Shown one piece after another: positions 24,029 to 36,828 of a DNA stretch of 64,000 nt. The position numbers and the translations under genes were made by a program. The stretch's first letter is position 1. The number at the start of each line of letters is the position of its first letter. Location: the NCBI GenBank assembly GCA_028554795.2, contig JAPYKE020000555.1:124001-188000 (forward strand). The letters are read 5' to 3'. The notes beneath the pieces are model-generated. The model had not been told where the DNA came from. It was given only the letters and a program-made list of their open reading frames with translations, and ran no database searches. The stretch is from Sinohyriopsis cumingii (taxonomy: Eukaryota > Mollusca > Bivalvia > Unionida > Unionidae).

Positions 24029-24954
24029 GTTGGGGGGAAGTGATATGCATATTTGATTTAATTTATATTTGATTTAATTTAATTGCTTTTATCATTTTAT
24101 TTATCACATTACATGATATCGTAATGCAACTTTATTTACTGGAATAGAGTTAACTTCTGGCTGATTTTTTTCATTTTCAAAGTTAACAACTAATAATAGA
24201 AACTTTGTATCTAAAGTTGACCTTGCTCCTGACCTTGATTCAGAACCGGTAAGGGTTTTAGTAAACAACTTTTTAAAAACATTGTATTCTTCCTCAAACT
24301 AAGATTCATAAAGTGGCATCAGGACCATATCTGGAGTGCGTGACAAATAACGTGTGTTTATTGTTGCAAACTTTTGGTTTTCCCAGAAGGATGAACTCCT
24401 GACCTCCATCTGGGAATCCGTTTTACCTTGTAGTTGGAGTTATTACTAATGTTTTGAGAATGAAGTTTCATTAGTGCCTTAACACTTGCGACGTCCATGT
24501 GTTTTACGTTGTGTCCAGTTTGGGCTAATTATTTTGTTTTCTTCAAATTATTAAAAAGAAAAGTGATTCTTTTTCCTGGAAATACTAGTGCTCTAAATTA
24601 ATTCGTGGAAAAGGACATTTATCGACATTTATACAGAATTCAAAAACTGGAATAATATTTTCTGTGATTCAACAAGAGACTGTTGACAGTGCAGCACTTT
24701 ATAGGTTACAACACGTCATCGTCTTCGTTTTGTTGATTTCATCGGGAATCGAACTCAGTTTCATTTAAGACTTTTAATAATAAGACTTATATTTTTTAGT
24801 TATTGGAATAATTTTGGATTTGATTCGTAAAACCGTAAGTTTTTTTCTCATTTTTACCTTATTTTTCTAGGGAAATAAATTGTTTGTTAAATTTTACGAA
24901 GCTTGCTGTCTTCACTTTTTTCTTATTACTTTGTAAGAGCCTAGACACGTAACA
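24029..24954 (+). mobile_element. 3' polypurine tract and 3' LTR (family A)
   Basis: A polypurine tract, GGGGGGAAG, ends at 24040. The LTR begins with TGATATGCATATTTGATTTA and ends ...CTAGACACGTAACA at 24954, about 914 bp. Its 3' part shares AGCTTG(C/T)TGT.TTCACT, GGATTTGATTC and CATCGTC with the LTR at 8148-9107. Together with the RNase H fragment it forms a 5'-deleted element. Confidence 0.8.
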
Positions 24955-24983
24955 ACATATATTGATAAGTATGCATAAATCTC

Positions 24984-26997
<2,014 letters not shown>

Positions 26998-27112
26998 CAG
27001 GCCCGGCCCTATGATGTGCGGAGACCAAGGCAGCAAGCGATGAGCGCGGGGCCCCAAGCAAATTAATTGCAGTGCGGTTGCCTCGTTCCGTTTTGCCCAA
27101 GGGCCGAGCCTG
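26998..27112 (+). mobile_element. Short hAT-like MITE, family 2, copy 1
   Basis: A 115-bp GC-rich element with ends CAGGCCCGGCCC and GGGCCGAGCCTG, which are 12-bp inverted repeats. It is flanked by ATGTAGC on both sides (26991-26997 and 27113-27119). Its interior AAGGCAGCAAGCGATGAGCG recurs in inverse orientation in the copy at 49267-49401. Confidence 0.75.
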
Positions 27113-27259
27113 ATGTAGCTTTGATTTTTATCTCATTTAAAGTGTGCCATGGTATAGTCCTACAATGTACGACGCCGACCCTGATAGTGACAATGTAGGA
27201 GTGGGTGAGATAGATCCCCATCGTCTGCATTGTTTGATTATTGGATACCATCAATATAA

Positions 27260-27324
27260 TATCATACATTGTAACGATATGAATGAAAAATTTGTAAAGC
27301 TACGTTAAAAATCCAAATCACATG
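27260..27324 (+). mobile_element. SINE family 2, 3' end fragment
   Basis: It matches the 3' end of the family-2 SINE: CATTG..ACGATATGA.TGAAAAAT, then AAAGCTACG(T)TAAAAATCC and AAATCACAT. Only the last 65 bp or so are present, as expected for a strongly 5'-truncated copy. A (CT)n tract follows at 27333-27375. Confidence 0.75.
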
Positions 27325-27329
27325 GGAAT

Positions 27330-27332
<3 letters not shown>

Positions 27333-27375
<43 letters not shown>
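27333..27375. repeat. (CT)n microsatellite
   Basis: Uninterrupted CT alternation of about 43 bp directly after the SINE fragment. Confidence 0.95.
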
Positions 27376-27379
<4 letters not shown>

Positions 27380-28266
27380 GTTTCCATTTTTCATTACAAT
27401 GCATACTTACTTGATCTAGAACACCTCAGTGGAACAGATCATGCATAATTCATTGTAGGAAAATGAATTTAGGATCCAAGAACAAGATACCATAATAAGT
27501 TTGATAAATATTATATATTGGTATCGGCGTATAATTTTCGCCAAAACACATTTTTTGAAGAAGCAAACAGAAAGAGAAAACTGGAAACGCAAGGGAAAGG
27601 ATTTACTAAGCAAAGTGATATTAATTTCCTAATAATCACAGATGGTGCATATATTTTAATGCTTGAGTGCCTACCGATTTAAGTTCTCCGGTATATGCAA
27701 AAGACATAAAGACACGAAACAATATAATTGATGAGGCAGCATACAGGAGAGAAATAATTTGAATTTCATATTTTATAAATCAGTTTTTATCTCGCTTAAC
27801 GAGAAAATAGCGAATCCAAATGAAATGACATATCTTCTCAAGCAGCTGTGAATACCGTCTTTGCTTCCACCTAAATCCGATTCAACTGCAAACTGCATAT
27901 CCCCAGATATGCTGTCGCACAATACACCGACATACCTATGTCTATAAACGACCAACTTAGACCCTGATCTGCCATCGAATTGTGCGACGACAGACCATGG
28001 CCCGATTTATAAGCGGGCATTTCATGTATTCAGTTTACTCAAATTTTAATTGAAGTGAGCTTCGATCAATAGCCTAGGAAAGGAGATGTATCACCCAACG
28101 TTAAATAAGTGAGCACTTCCTCAAACAAGCAGTATAATCAAAGTTTTCAACCACTGTTTGTGTCAATCAATTTCCAGACTAAGAATCTCTGATGCAATTA
28201 TATTGTCGTGTCATTAAACATCTGTTGCATCTACCTTCTTCATTCAGAAATATGAACCCTTTCGTG

Positions 28267-28267
<1 letters not shown>

Positions 28268-28345
<78 letters not shown>
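28268..28345. repeat. (AT)n microsatellite
   Basis: About 78 bp of AT alternation. A second array follows at 28480-28579. The region 27376-28267 holds no recognised feature. Confidence 0.95.
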
Positions 28346-28347
<2 letters not shown>

Positions 28348-28476
28348 ATAATCACGCAATTCTAATAAAATATATCCAATTGTTTTACCTTTAATTAATC
28401 ATCGTGGAATATTTCTTCACGCATTTCAAATTTCAAGTAGCATGCTACACAAATATAACAATGTTATTATATTGTG

Positions 28477-28583
<107 letters not shown>

Positions 28584-28873
28584 ACATACATACATACATA
28601 CTGCGGTTGAACGGCTGATGACATGCTGCATTCAACATGAGAAATATGTACATTTTAATGTAAGTTTAATATCATATTCAAAGTATGCATAACATTGCTA
28701 AGACATTCCATAGCTGTCATACGTTAAGGTATGTGTTGAGGAGACACCGAGAGCTCGTTATGGTATATGTGCTTTGTTTAAGCTTCACCAAAGTGCGCTA
28801 CAATATCTTGAAGAGCACAATCCGATTGGTTGTTGTGTCAAAAAACAGACTCCACCTACTGCCAGTCAAATTT

Positions 28874-28884
28874 CTTTTTATATG
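28874..28884 (+). promoter_or_regulatory. Possible TATA-like element upstream of the cadherin-like gene
   Basis: TTTTTATATGA lies about 126 bp upstream of the predicted ATG (29010). It would fit a transcription start near 28905-28920, but AT-rich DNA produces such words often. Weak support. Confidence 0.2.
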
Positions 28885-29009
28885 ATTTGAAACAAAAATG
28901 TCTTAAGTCGAACGTTGCACTGCACACTTGATCGGATAACTTAAACAGTTGATTCAGTGATCTACCATTACTGATTTAAAATCAGTTGACAAATACGGGG
29001 ACACAGAAA

Positions 29010-29091
29010 ATGCCTCCGGAAAAAATTCGCGACCAAGGTCTTGCATTGACATTTATGTTTATATACACTATTGGTGTGTGTGATGCTGGAG
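29010..29091 (+). CDS. Exon 1: start codon and signal peptide
   Basis: ATG at 29010 opens residues 1-27. A charged start, MPPEKIRDQG, is followed by the hydrophobic core LALTFMFIYTIGVC and a small-residue end, DAG, as expected for a secretory signal with cleavage near residues 25-27. The donor is G|GTAAGA (GT at 29092). The exon ends in phase 1, which matches exon 2. No upstream in-frame start is needed. Non-coding 5' exons cannot be excluded. Confidence 0.8.
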
Positions 29092-29647
29092 GTAAGATTC
29101 TTTAATCCTTTTTTTATTTTACTCTGTAATTTATACTAATACCATTTAAGAGTAATATGTTTTATTTAATTTATTTGTTTGGTCATCATCACTTAAAAAG
29201 GCAAACTAATCACGCAAAAAAATATTTTCTCAGTCTAAGAACTTAAGATGAAAACTTTTTTCTTGTGATTTCTATACCTTCGTTGTATTAAATTTGTAAG
29301 AAGTTTAAATGTCATAATCGCAAAGACATGCGTATAATCTCTAATAGTGTATTTTTACAGCTTCTGTGGTATGCAGATGGAATAAACTCCACATGATTCA
29401 ATATTATCTTTTCGAGTCATCGCAATGTCATTTGATATTCTGCCTGAACATGATATCGCCTAATTATTTTTTGTATGATATCTTTAAGATCTAATGCACA
29501 TAACTACTTCATTCAGAGAATTTGGGGATTTTCGTGTCATATTTTTAAATATACGTAAATAAATACATAATAGTGAAAATTATAAGTGACATAGTAGGAA
29601 GATTAGGTGCTTATAATGTAAAATCGATCACGACATTAAAAGGTCGG

Positions 29648-29812
<165 letters not shown>

Positions 29813-30047
29813 TAACTTATGAATAAATGTATAATGTATATTGTACGTGTTGGTGCTGTTTATTATATGTATATTGACCCAGACAGTACCTGTTTTCATC
29901 TCCCTACATTTACGTGCAAATATATGTATGTGTGTACATTCGAAGTAGAATTTTTTATTTCTTATTATATATATTAGACTGTGTTTTTACTGGAATAATG
30001 ATATCGATGAGTGTGGTTTTAAATATGCTTAACGCTTTTTTTTTTAG

Positions 30048-30116
30048 TTTGTGGTACCTCTTTTTCTGGACTGTCGGATCCGAGTTGGGCAAATGGCAAT
30101 GTCGACTCCAATATAG
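30048..30116 (+). CDS. Exon 2: start of N-terminal module
   Basis: The acceptor is a T-rich tract ending TAG at 30047, and the donor is G|GTAAAA. It is 69 nt, phase 1 to phase 1, and encodes residues 28-50, beginning VCGTSFSGLSDPSW. A duplicate of this exon, with the same length but an internal stop, lies at 19674-19742. Confidence 0.8.
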   Translation, partial: FVVPLFLDCRIRVGQMAMSTPI

Positions 30117-30176
30117 GTAAAAACAAATAGTACAATAGGGACTCAATTTGCTTTTGTCTACCAGCTTACTCCAGTT

Positions 30177-30178
<2 letters not shown>

Positions 30179-30226
<48 letters not shown>

Positions 30227-30237
30227 ATGTATGTATG

Positions 30238-30333
<96 letters not shown>

Positions 30334-30349
30334 GAGAGAGAGAGAGAGA
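30179..30349. repeat. CT-TA-GA self-complementary compound microsatellite (intron 2)
   Basis: (CT)n at about 30179-30222, (TA)n with GTATG interruptions at about 30223-30290, then (GA)n at about 30291-30349. Because CT and GA arms are complementary and TA is self-complementary, the whole block can fold into one hairpin. Confidence 0.9.
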
Positions 30350-30698
30350 AATGGATGGATGGATGAGTAAATTAGTCATGGTTTGATGACATGATATACC
30401 ATTTTGTATCATACTTTATACGCATGGTATTTGTGAAATTATGAAATGCTATATTACATTAGGGTCAGTCATTTCCTAGAAAGTACTAAATATCCTTTAT
30501 GTTTTACGAGTTTGGTGAAGGACAAGAACAACATCGAAACAGTGGAGACACTTTGAATATAATAAGGACAAGAGTCTTAGCTCGAGCTAATATATTGCAG
30601 CCAATTTATTAGGTTTTATTTGAGATTATTATTATTATTATTATTATTACATTGTAATTAGTATCATCCCCTTTACTATTTTCCTGATAATTTTTCAG

Positions 30699-30863
30699 GG
30701 AAAAGCTATTTGATGACGTCATCAAGTTACGATTTTGGTTGTTGTGGAGTAATATACAGATGGGAAGCTTACCTATACAGGACTGGAACCATTGTGTATC
30801 AAGTCTGGAGACCCATCTCTGGTTCATCCTACAAACTTATAGGAGAAAACTTATACACAGCAT
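30699..30863 (+). CDS. Exon 3: Cys/Trp-rich core of N-terminal module
   Basis: Acceptor TTTTTCAG, donor CAT|GTAATA; 165 nt, phase 1 to 1, residues 51-105. It contains the paired cysteines CC at 65-66 in FGCCGVIYRWEAYLY, the strand-like VYQVWRPISG and KLIGENLYTA. A frameshifted duplicate is at 20308-20470. Reduced change at the encoded positions has not been measured. Confidence 0.8.
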
Positions 30864-31160
30864 GTAATAACATTTGCTAACAAAAAGAAAAAAGTAAAAA
30901 AGAAAATAATCAGGCTTACTCCTAGAGTTGTCGCCCCTTTAGTTCAGCGTTACTATTATTTCAAATACACATTCAGCGTAATTAGACACATGACCCTGTC
31001 AGGTTTCGGATCCCTCTTCAATGCATACAAATTTCCTTTTAAATATAAACAAATCAAGTATCACTCTAGCAATTCATTTGATATTTGATATGGTATGACC
31101 CCATATACACAGTCATGAACACATGAACAGCAACATTAATGTAACCTTCATTATGAATAA

Positions 31161-31163
<3 letters not shown>

Positions 31164-31213
<50 letters not shown>
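31164..31213. repeat. (CT)n microsatellite (intron 3)
   Basis: About 50 bp of CT alternation. A TA-GA compound array follows at 31960-32051 in the same intron. The rest of intron 3 (30864-32537) shows no supported gene; the minus-strand ORF at 31519-31752 has no recognisable domain. Confidence 0.95.
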
Positions 31214-31216
<3 letters not shown>

Positions 31217-31957
31217 ATGTTTATTCGTAACAGAACAGAAGTAATGTATAGGCATTAACGTACCTGTAGGAAACAATAATAAATAATAACTAAATTCAAA
31301 CTAATTGCTTTATTTGTAAAACTAATTGCTTTATTTTTAAAACAAATTGCTTTATTTTTCAATCAGTTTTAAGCTCTAGATTTTTTTTTTTGTTCTCTTG
31401 AAATGGTTGTGAAAGGTTTTCAATAATACGGAGAATATGCTCTGGCGACGAGAGTTTCAAATGGAATGTCTACATGATTTTGTCAACACCTAGTCAAAGA
31501 CAATATGAGAATACTCTCTTAATTATGTATTCGAAAGGGAATAATATTGAAAAATAGTATAAAGGTGCGAATTGTTCCAAAGTTGCACTCTAAAAAAGGT
31601 AGTAATTCTTCAAAGGTTGCACTTGAATCAAACTTTCGAAGTAGATCGACCACCCATCCCCCATAAGCATTCTCCTTGAATGAGGCACTGGTCGACCATG
31701 TACTTATCGGAAACATTAAAGACACGAGTATCTGGACGGGTGGTTCAATCACTACGAGAGAGAAGCCATATTAAATAACCAGGTATATAAATCACCAGTC
31801 GGGTGTCTGTCAAAAGTTCGATGCCACATAAGTTCGATGCCACATCTTATTTAATCATTCGGTAACAAAGATTTTTGGTACAACTTTCACTTTCTCATTG
31901 ACATTTCTTTACAGCACATACATGTTGATATACAAGCTGCTAACTGAGTTCAATTAA

Positions 31958-31959
<2 letters not shown>

Positions 31960-32051
<92 letters not shown>
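31960..32051. repeat. TA-GA compound microsatellite (intron 3)
   Basis: (TA)n at about 31960-32004 passes directly into (GA)n at 32005-32051. Confidence 0.95.
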
Positions 32052-32052
<1 letters not shown>

Positions 32053-32537
32053 CGCGGTACCAAATATTCTGGGACGTTTTGCTAGGCTGTGCGTGTTGAG
32101 TAAAGGGAATTACATTATTCAAGGAAACAGAGCATGTCCAAAAAATAAGACAAACAGAAAAGATAAAACATTGTATTTAAGCATTAATTAATACAGTGGA
32201 TGTTGCTGTTTTTATTTCAAAATCGCGTTTACAAAAAGCAATTGATGTAGACTATGTCAGATGGACGTAGACACCAATGATAATCCACTATTGTAAGGTG
32301 TATTTGAAATATTTAGTTATTGGCAGCAAGTATTTTTTATAATATATTTTCCTTTATTTGGTTATTTTTTGGGTGGGTGATACCTGCCTGCCAAACAAAT
32401 TTTCTCTCCTTCATATATTGAAAGATATTCAACATTAAAAGGACATGAATTAAGTTGAGGTAATTAACACCATTTTTGCTAAGATTGTATGATATTGCAT
32501 TAATACTGAATTTAAAATGTCTCATGCAAAATTAAAG

Positions 32538-32616
32538 CATCGACTGGGAAACAGAATACGGGAACCATTCCAGACAGCCAGCAGATTACCATCATCAGTG
32601 GTGACGTCATTGGGTG
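32538..32616 (+). CDS. Exon 4: N-terminal module, SGDVIGW strand
   Basis: It encodes residues 106-131 and the first two bases of Trp132: STGKQNTGTIPDSQQ, then ITIISGDVIG. It fits phase 1 in and phase 2 out. The acceptor (ATTAAAG) has almost no pyrimidine tract, so the 5' edge is the weakest in the model. The donor is TG|GTAGGT. A second GT four bases on would place TAG in frame, so the first is preferred. Confidence 0.65.
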
Positions 32617-33275
32617 GTAGGTATTAATAATGTAGTTTTCTGCTACGAAACTCTCGACATAACTACTTGAAATTTACGCCGAGATTCAGTCGAGTCTCAT
32701 AATAACCTGGGGGTGGGGGGGATGAGCTAACATTTGTTCATTATCCTTTGCAAAAGATTTATTCTAATCAAAATATGTAATAAAAAAAATAAACTTCCAA
32801 AAATAAATTGTTCAATTTGTTGAACTTTTTCAAGCAAAACTATGAATTGGATTTTGAAGTGTTAAATAGGTTAAGTATTTTGATTGAACCATATGGCAAA
32901 TAAATACATTTTAAAAATGTTCAGCTGAAAGGCAGTTGTAAATGAAATTTGTTGAATTCATAATGGTAACATTTGCAATACAAAACTTATATGTTGTACT
33001 GTAAGCAGTGTTATTGCAGATATTGTTATCTAGGCATTGGCAATTTAAAATTTAATATCGCCCCAGTTCTTTATGAAGAGAATAAACGATGGTACCTGTT
33101 TGACCGTGTTCGTTTAAACTTTTGTGTGAAGCGTTAATAAGATAATGATATCGTTTTACAATATCCAAGATACAGATGAAAGCATGAATGCATTTAGGAT
33201 TTTCACACGTCCTCTGTTTGTAGTTTTAGATACATGATTGCAACATTCCCGTTTCTTCTTTTTATTCCTTTCACC

Positions 33276-33532
33276 GGGGGCCCCGAGTGGCCGAGTGGTC
33301 TAAAGCGTTCTCCGTTACGGATCACTGCCATCTCACCTCTGTCTGCGCCGGTTCGAGTCTCAGATTCAGCCAATGTAGGTATGTGAGAAAGCATGCCAGT
33401 AGCTTCTCGTGGGTCGGTGGTTCTTTCTGGGGTTTTCCCGGGTTCTTCCTCCACCATTAATACTGGCCGCCATATATAGCCTATCGTGTGCTGAAAAATG
33501 GCGTTAAACCCCACAACAACAACAACAACAAC
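33276..33532 (+). mobile_element. tRNA-derived SINE, family 1, full-length copy with 12-bp TSD (intron 4)
   Basis: The head is tRNA-like, with A box TGGCCGAGTGGTCTAAAG and B box GGTTCGAGTCT. The body has GAAAGCATGCCAGTAGCTTC and GGTCGGTGGTTCTTTC. The tail is GCGTTAAACCCCA(CAA)n. A perfect direct repeat ATTCCTTTCACC flanks it (33264-33275 and 33533-33544). The head resembles Ser/Leu-type tRNA, but the anticodon-arm region does not fold as a functional tRNA, so it is a SINE promoter, not a tRNA gene. Other copies: 51255-51488 (-) and 61717-61902 (+). Confidence 0.9.
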
Positions 33533-33615
33533 ATTCCTTTCACCACTTCTGGATATGGGTATTTAGAAAAAGCTCACTGCGTCTTCCAATACGTGGTAAC
33601 AGGTGACTAACGAAT

Positions 33616-33619
33616 GCGC

Positions 33620-33650
<31 letters not shown>

Positions 33651-33659
33651 TGTGTGTGT
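33616..33659. repeat. (CG)n-(TG)n alternating purine-pyrimidine tract (intron 4)
   Basis: CG alternation (about 33616-33635) is followed by TG alternation to 33659. Such tracts are the best-known Z-DNA formers. The CG part is notable in an AT-rich, normally CpG-depleted setting. Confidence 0.95.
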
Positions 33660-33926
33660 TAGATTTACAACGCAGCTTTAGCAATTTTGGTCATATCGCT
33701 ACGACGCCTGCAGTGTGGTAGTTTATAGTGATGTCTAGCACTGGGGCATCATACAGAAGACATCATGTCCCATAAAATCACATTATCCTGACACCAGGCC
33801 CACCAGTCCTAACACTAACCTGCAAGTTCCATTTTTAAGTCTTTGATCTGACTCATCTGGGATTCGAACTCGCAACCCCGCTCATCCGAGGTGGACGCTC
33901 TAACCACTTGGGCCACCGGAGCCGTC
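33660..33926 (-). mobile_element. tRNA-derived SINE, family 2 (intron 4)
   Basis: On the minus strand it starts near 33926 with the GGCTCCGGTGGCCCAAGTGG head, has a GAGTTCGAATCCCAG-like B box (about 33867), and matches the family-2 body. Its tail merges with the TG tract. It is diverged from the copy at 40145-40469. Confidence 0.85.
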
Positions 33927-33944
33927 CACTATCGGAGGCAGGAC

Positions 33945-34110
33945 CAGCATTAGCTCAGCTGTTAGCTTGCCGGAGTAGAGGTTCAAATCAACCTATCGGA
34001 TCTCCTCATATCGACTGGTGTGTCCTTGGGACAAGCACATTGCTCAGATAGACTCGGCACTAAATATCCTACTTGGGTTGCTGTGTCGCAAAGCACTAAA
34101 CTGGACACAA
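33945..34110 (+). mobile_element. tRNA-derived SINE, family 3 (intron 4)
   Basis: The head is ATTAGCTCAGCTGTTAGC (A box) with AGAGGTTCAAATC (B box). The body includes GTGTCCTTGGGACAAGCACA and CGGCACTAAAT. It directly follows the family-2 SINE and lies upstream of exon 5. The end is not well defined. Confidence 0.65.
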
Positions 34111-34250
34111 CCTATTACCTCCTCATCAGCGTCATCATAGATGTATTATTCCTCTTCCTCTATCATATAATTAACATCGTATCCATTGTCTTTGTCGCTG
34201 TTGTGTTGTTGTTGTTGTTATTATTATTATTATTATTATTATTCCCGCAG

Positions 34251-34435
34251 GTGGACCAGTGGCTCTGACATGGTAACATATGATACTGGCTCGGGATGGG
34301 GAGGCGGATGGTCACAGGCGAACGGAAATAAATTGTTGAGTACTGGGGATCTCTCCGTCGGAGTCAATCAAAGCTGGAGCAGCGCGACTGTCTATAACTC
34401 GAGATCATATGGCATTAGAGCTGACTACACAAGCA
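34251..34435 (+). CDS. Exon 5: end of N-terminal module
   Basis: The acceptor is (TTA)n then CCCGCAG, and the donor is A|GTATGT. Residues 132-193: WWTSGSDMVTYDTG, a Gly/Trp run GSGWGGGWSQ, then SVGVNQSWSSATVYNSRSYG and IRADYTS. It completes Trp132 from exon 4, giving GDVIGWW. Phase 2 in, phase 1 out. Confidence 0.85.
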
Positions 34436-34586
34436 GTATGTTATATAGAGAGAAAACAAGCTATATCAGTAACGTTTTAATTCTGGAAGCATTTATACTG
34501 AGACAGATTGGGGCCGGTGTATAGCATATTGTAAATTGGCTTTAGTAAGCATCTTTTTTTAGTATTGTCAAATAACGAAATGTACA

Positions 34587-34853
34587 GTAAATCGTTTCCA
34601 TACTGGAGACCGGTGTAAATTTAAGTTTTAGACTTGGACATAAAAAGGAAACTATTAATATTAGAAAAGCTTAGCGCAAAGTAAATTAATATCCTAGCTC
34701 AGGGAAGGCTCACTCGTTGTATTCACTATATACGCTCATTAAATTTGGTCACACACACACACACACACACACCATATATGTATTATTCCTCTTCCTCTAT
34801 GTCCAAGTCTAAAACTTAAATTTACACCGGTCTTCAGTTTGGAAACGATTTAC
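34587..34853. repeat. Inverted repeat, 54-nt arms (intron 5)
   Basis: Arms at 34587-34640 and 34800-34853 are complementary with about two mismatches; the spacer is 159 bp and includes a (CA)n tract (34751-34772). Just before the right arm, 34777-34799 repeats a 22-23-bp word (ATGTATTATTCCTCTTCC...) found at about 34141-34163. Confidence 0.9.
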
Positions 34854-35934
34854 TTTTCTATAATAACTACTTTGTTCTCTGCAACAAACTAATAATAGAA
34901 TGTACAGCTTTGAAATTGCAACTTTCATCGAACCTATGGTACCAGTAGTCGGGTCGGTTAAAATTGCATCATGTGACGCCCAAAGCTATAATTTATTATT
35001 TTAGAACATCAGAAAGAAACTCTCCAAATATTCAGGCAGCCTTTTCATGTCTTTGGACTGTATATGTAAACATCTTTATATGATCTGGGTATGATGTGTA
35101 TTTCTTGAGATTTGTTTTTTTTTAAATATTAATATTTGCAATTATCAGATTTGAACTTCAAAATAGTATTATTAATAACCAGTGTCGTAAGTATCTGTAT
35201 ACCAAATATGCAGTTCAAACACATTCAGAATTCACATATGGAGTGCACGGTTTTCAATTTAAGCGAGCAAGCAATCTGGAGGTATGTACTTAATGGTCAC
35301 TTCTGTTCCACTCCGAAATAAAGTCGAACTTTTTCCCCTTCTTTTCGTTTTAAACGCACGAAGATAAAAAGAAATATTTTCACTTCTTTACGACATAAAA
35401 GAAATACTTTTTAACATTACATAATAGCCAGATAATAAACATATTATATTTACATAATATAAAATACTTCAATCAACATTTAGAAGGGAAAAAATTAATT
35501 TAATCATACAACATAATAAACTCCTTAACTAGGCCCTTTCCAATGCAATCAGCCTATAATATAAATTCACATTGTGCATATGCATTTTCAAATTAATTGA
35601 TACAATATAAAAAAAATCTTTAACTATATAAATGCAAAAAATCCAATCAACACGAAATAAGCCCATTAAAACGACACTATAAAATACACACACTACAAAA
35701 ATAAATTCTTTACAGTAGACACTTCAATTATACCCTTTCAAATAGATAATCAAAAATACACTTTAAAAATAAACAATCTAAAAATCATTTAGTTGTGTAA
35801 AAACATATATTTAATAAACGTCAGCGAACTTAATTCACTTTAATCGATTTTATTGTTTGATTAAAAAAAAAACGAATATACTAAATAAAAGTAATCAGTC
35901 CGCTCAGTTAAGATTGATTAAACAGGATACATAT

Positions 35935-36127
35935 TATTCATACGATATTTATTTATTCATACTATATTTATTTATTCATACTATATTCATTTATTCATAC
36001 GATATTTATTTATTCATACTATATTTATTTATTCATAATATATTTATTTATTCATACGATATTTATTTATTCATAATATACTTATTTATTCATACGATAT
36101 TTATTTATTCATACTATATTCATACTA
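35935..36127. repeat. 20-bp minisatellite (intron 5)
   Basis: About ten units of TATTCATACGATATTTATTT with C/G/A variants at two positions. It ends about 300 bp before exon 6 and creates the ORF 35857-36138, which is not a gene. Confidence 0.95.
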
Positions 36128-36429
36128 CAGTTAATTAACCTACTTTATTGTACACTTTTTTTCTCTCTCAATAGACCATATAAAGTAGACTGCACTTCAT
36201 ATCCAAACGTATTTCTCATGCTACTTACTACATATATGTCAGCTAAAACTGGTCTTGACGTGGTTATACGGTTCATCGTTCCTCCAAGAAAACGTCAACC
36301 TTTGCAAAGAATTAAATAAAGTTATTGGTTAGATTAGAGTATTGTACGGTTGTAAATATGCTACTACAACTACTGCTGCTGCCGTTACTACAATTATTGC
36401 TACTGATACTACGCTTTTTCTGGATGCAG

Positions 36430-36606
36430 ATGACTCTCCTTCTTTCACCAACCTCCCGACCTCTGTGACCATTTCGAAAGACCAGTCTGTTGGGAGTGTG
36501 CTACACACCGTCTCTTATACCGATCTCAATCCTGACGATGTCCTCGGGCTGATATTAACAATAACAACAACGGACTTGTATTTTACTTTTGATAACAATA
36601 CAACAC
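36430..36606 (+). CDS. Exon 6: cadherin-like repeat 1, first half
   Basis: Acceptor TTTTTCTGGATGCAG. Residues 194-252 start NDSPSFTNLPTSVTISKDQS and include YTDLNPDD, a calcium-site-like D-x-N motif. The donor chosen is CAC|GTAGGT at 36607, because exon 7 needs phase 1. A second GT four bases on would shift the frame. Confidence 0.8.
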
Positions 36607-36828
36607 GTAGGTACAAATTTTAATTGTTTACACTGCGTGTAGTATTCACGTAGGTGATTGTGTTAATGTTTAACATTGCATGTAGTGTACAGTCAAGAAA
36701 TGGTTCAGTTCCAACACAAAATGATGAAGATATGAAAGATAGCATGGAAAGTCTCCTGGTAAATTATAGGAATTCTATATTATTCTTGGTTCTATATTGA
36801 GATTAAAAATAGCTGTATACATAAATAT

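Noticed and set aside
33276..33360. A tRNA-Ser or tRNA-Leu gene (also 40148-40220, 59090-59160, 60003-60075)
   Set aside because: A and B boxes are present but acceptor, anticodon and T stems do not pair, and the sequences continue into SINE bodies shared between copies.
35857..36138. 93-codon ORF with repeated FIYSYDIYLF units
   Set aside because: It is a translation of the 20-bp minisatellite, whose unit length is not a multiple of three; no splice-consistent use was found.
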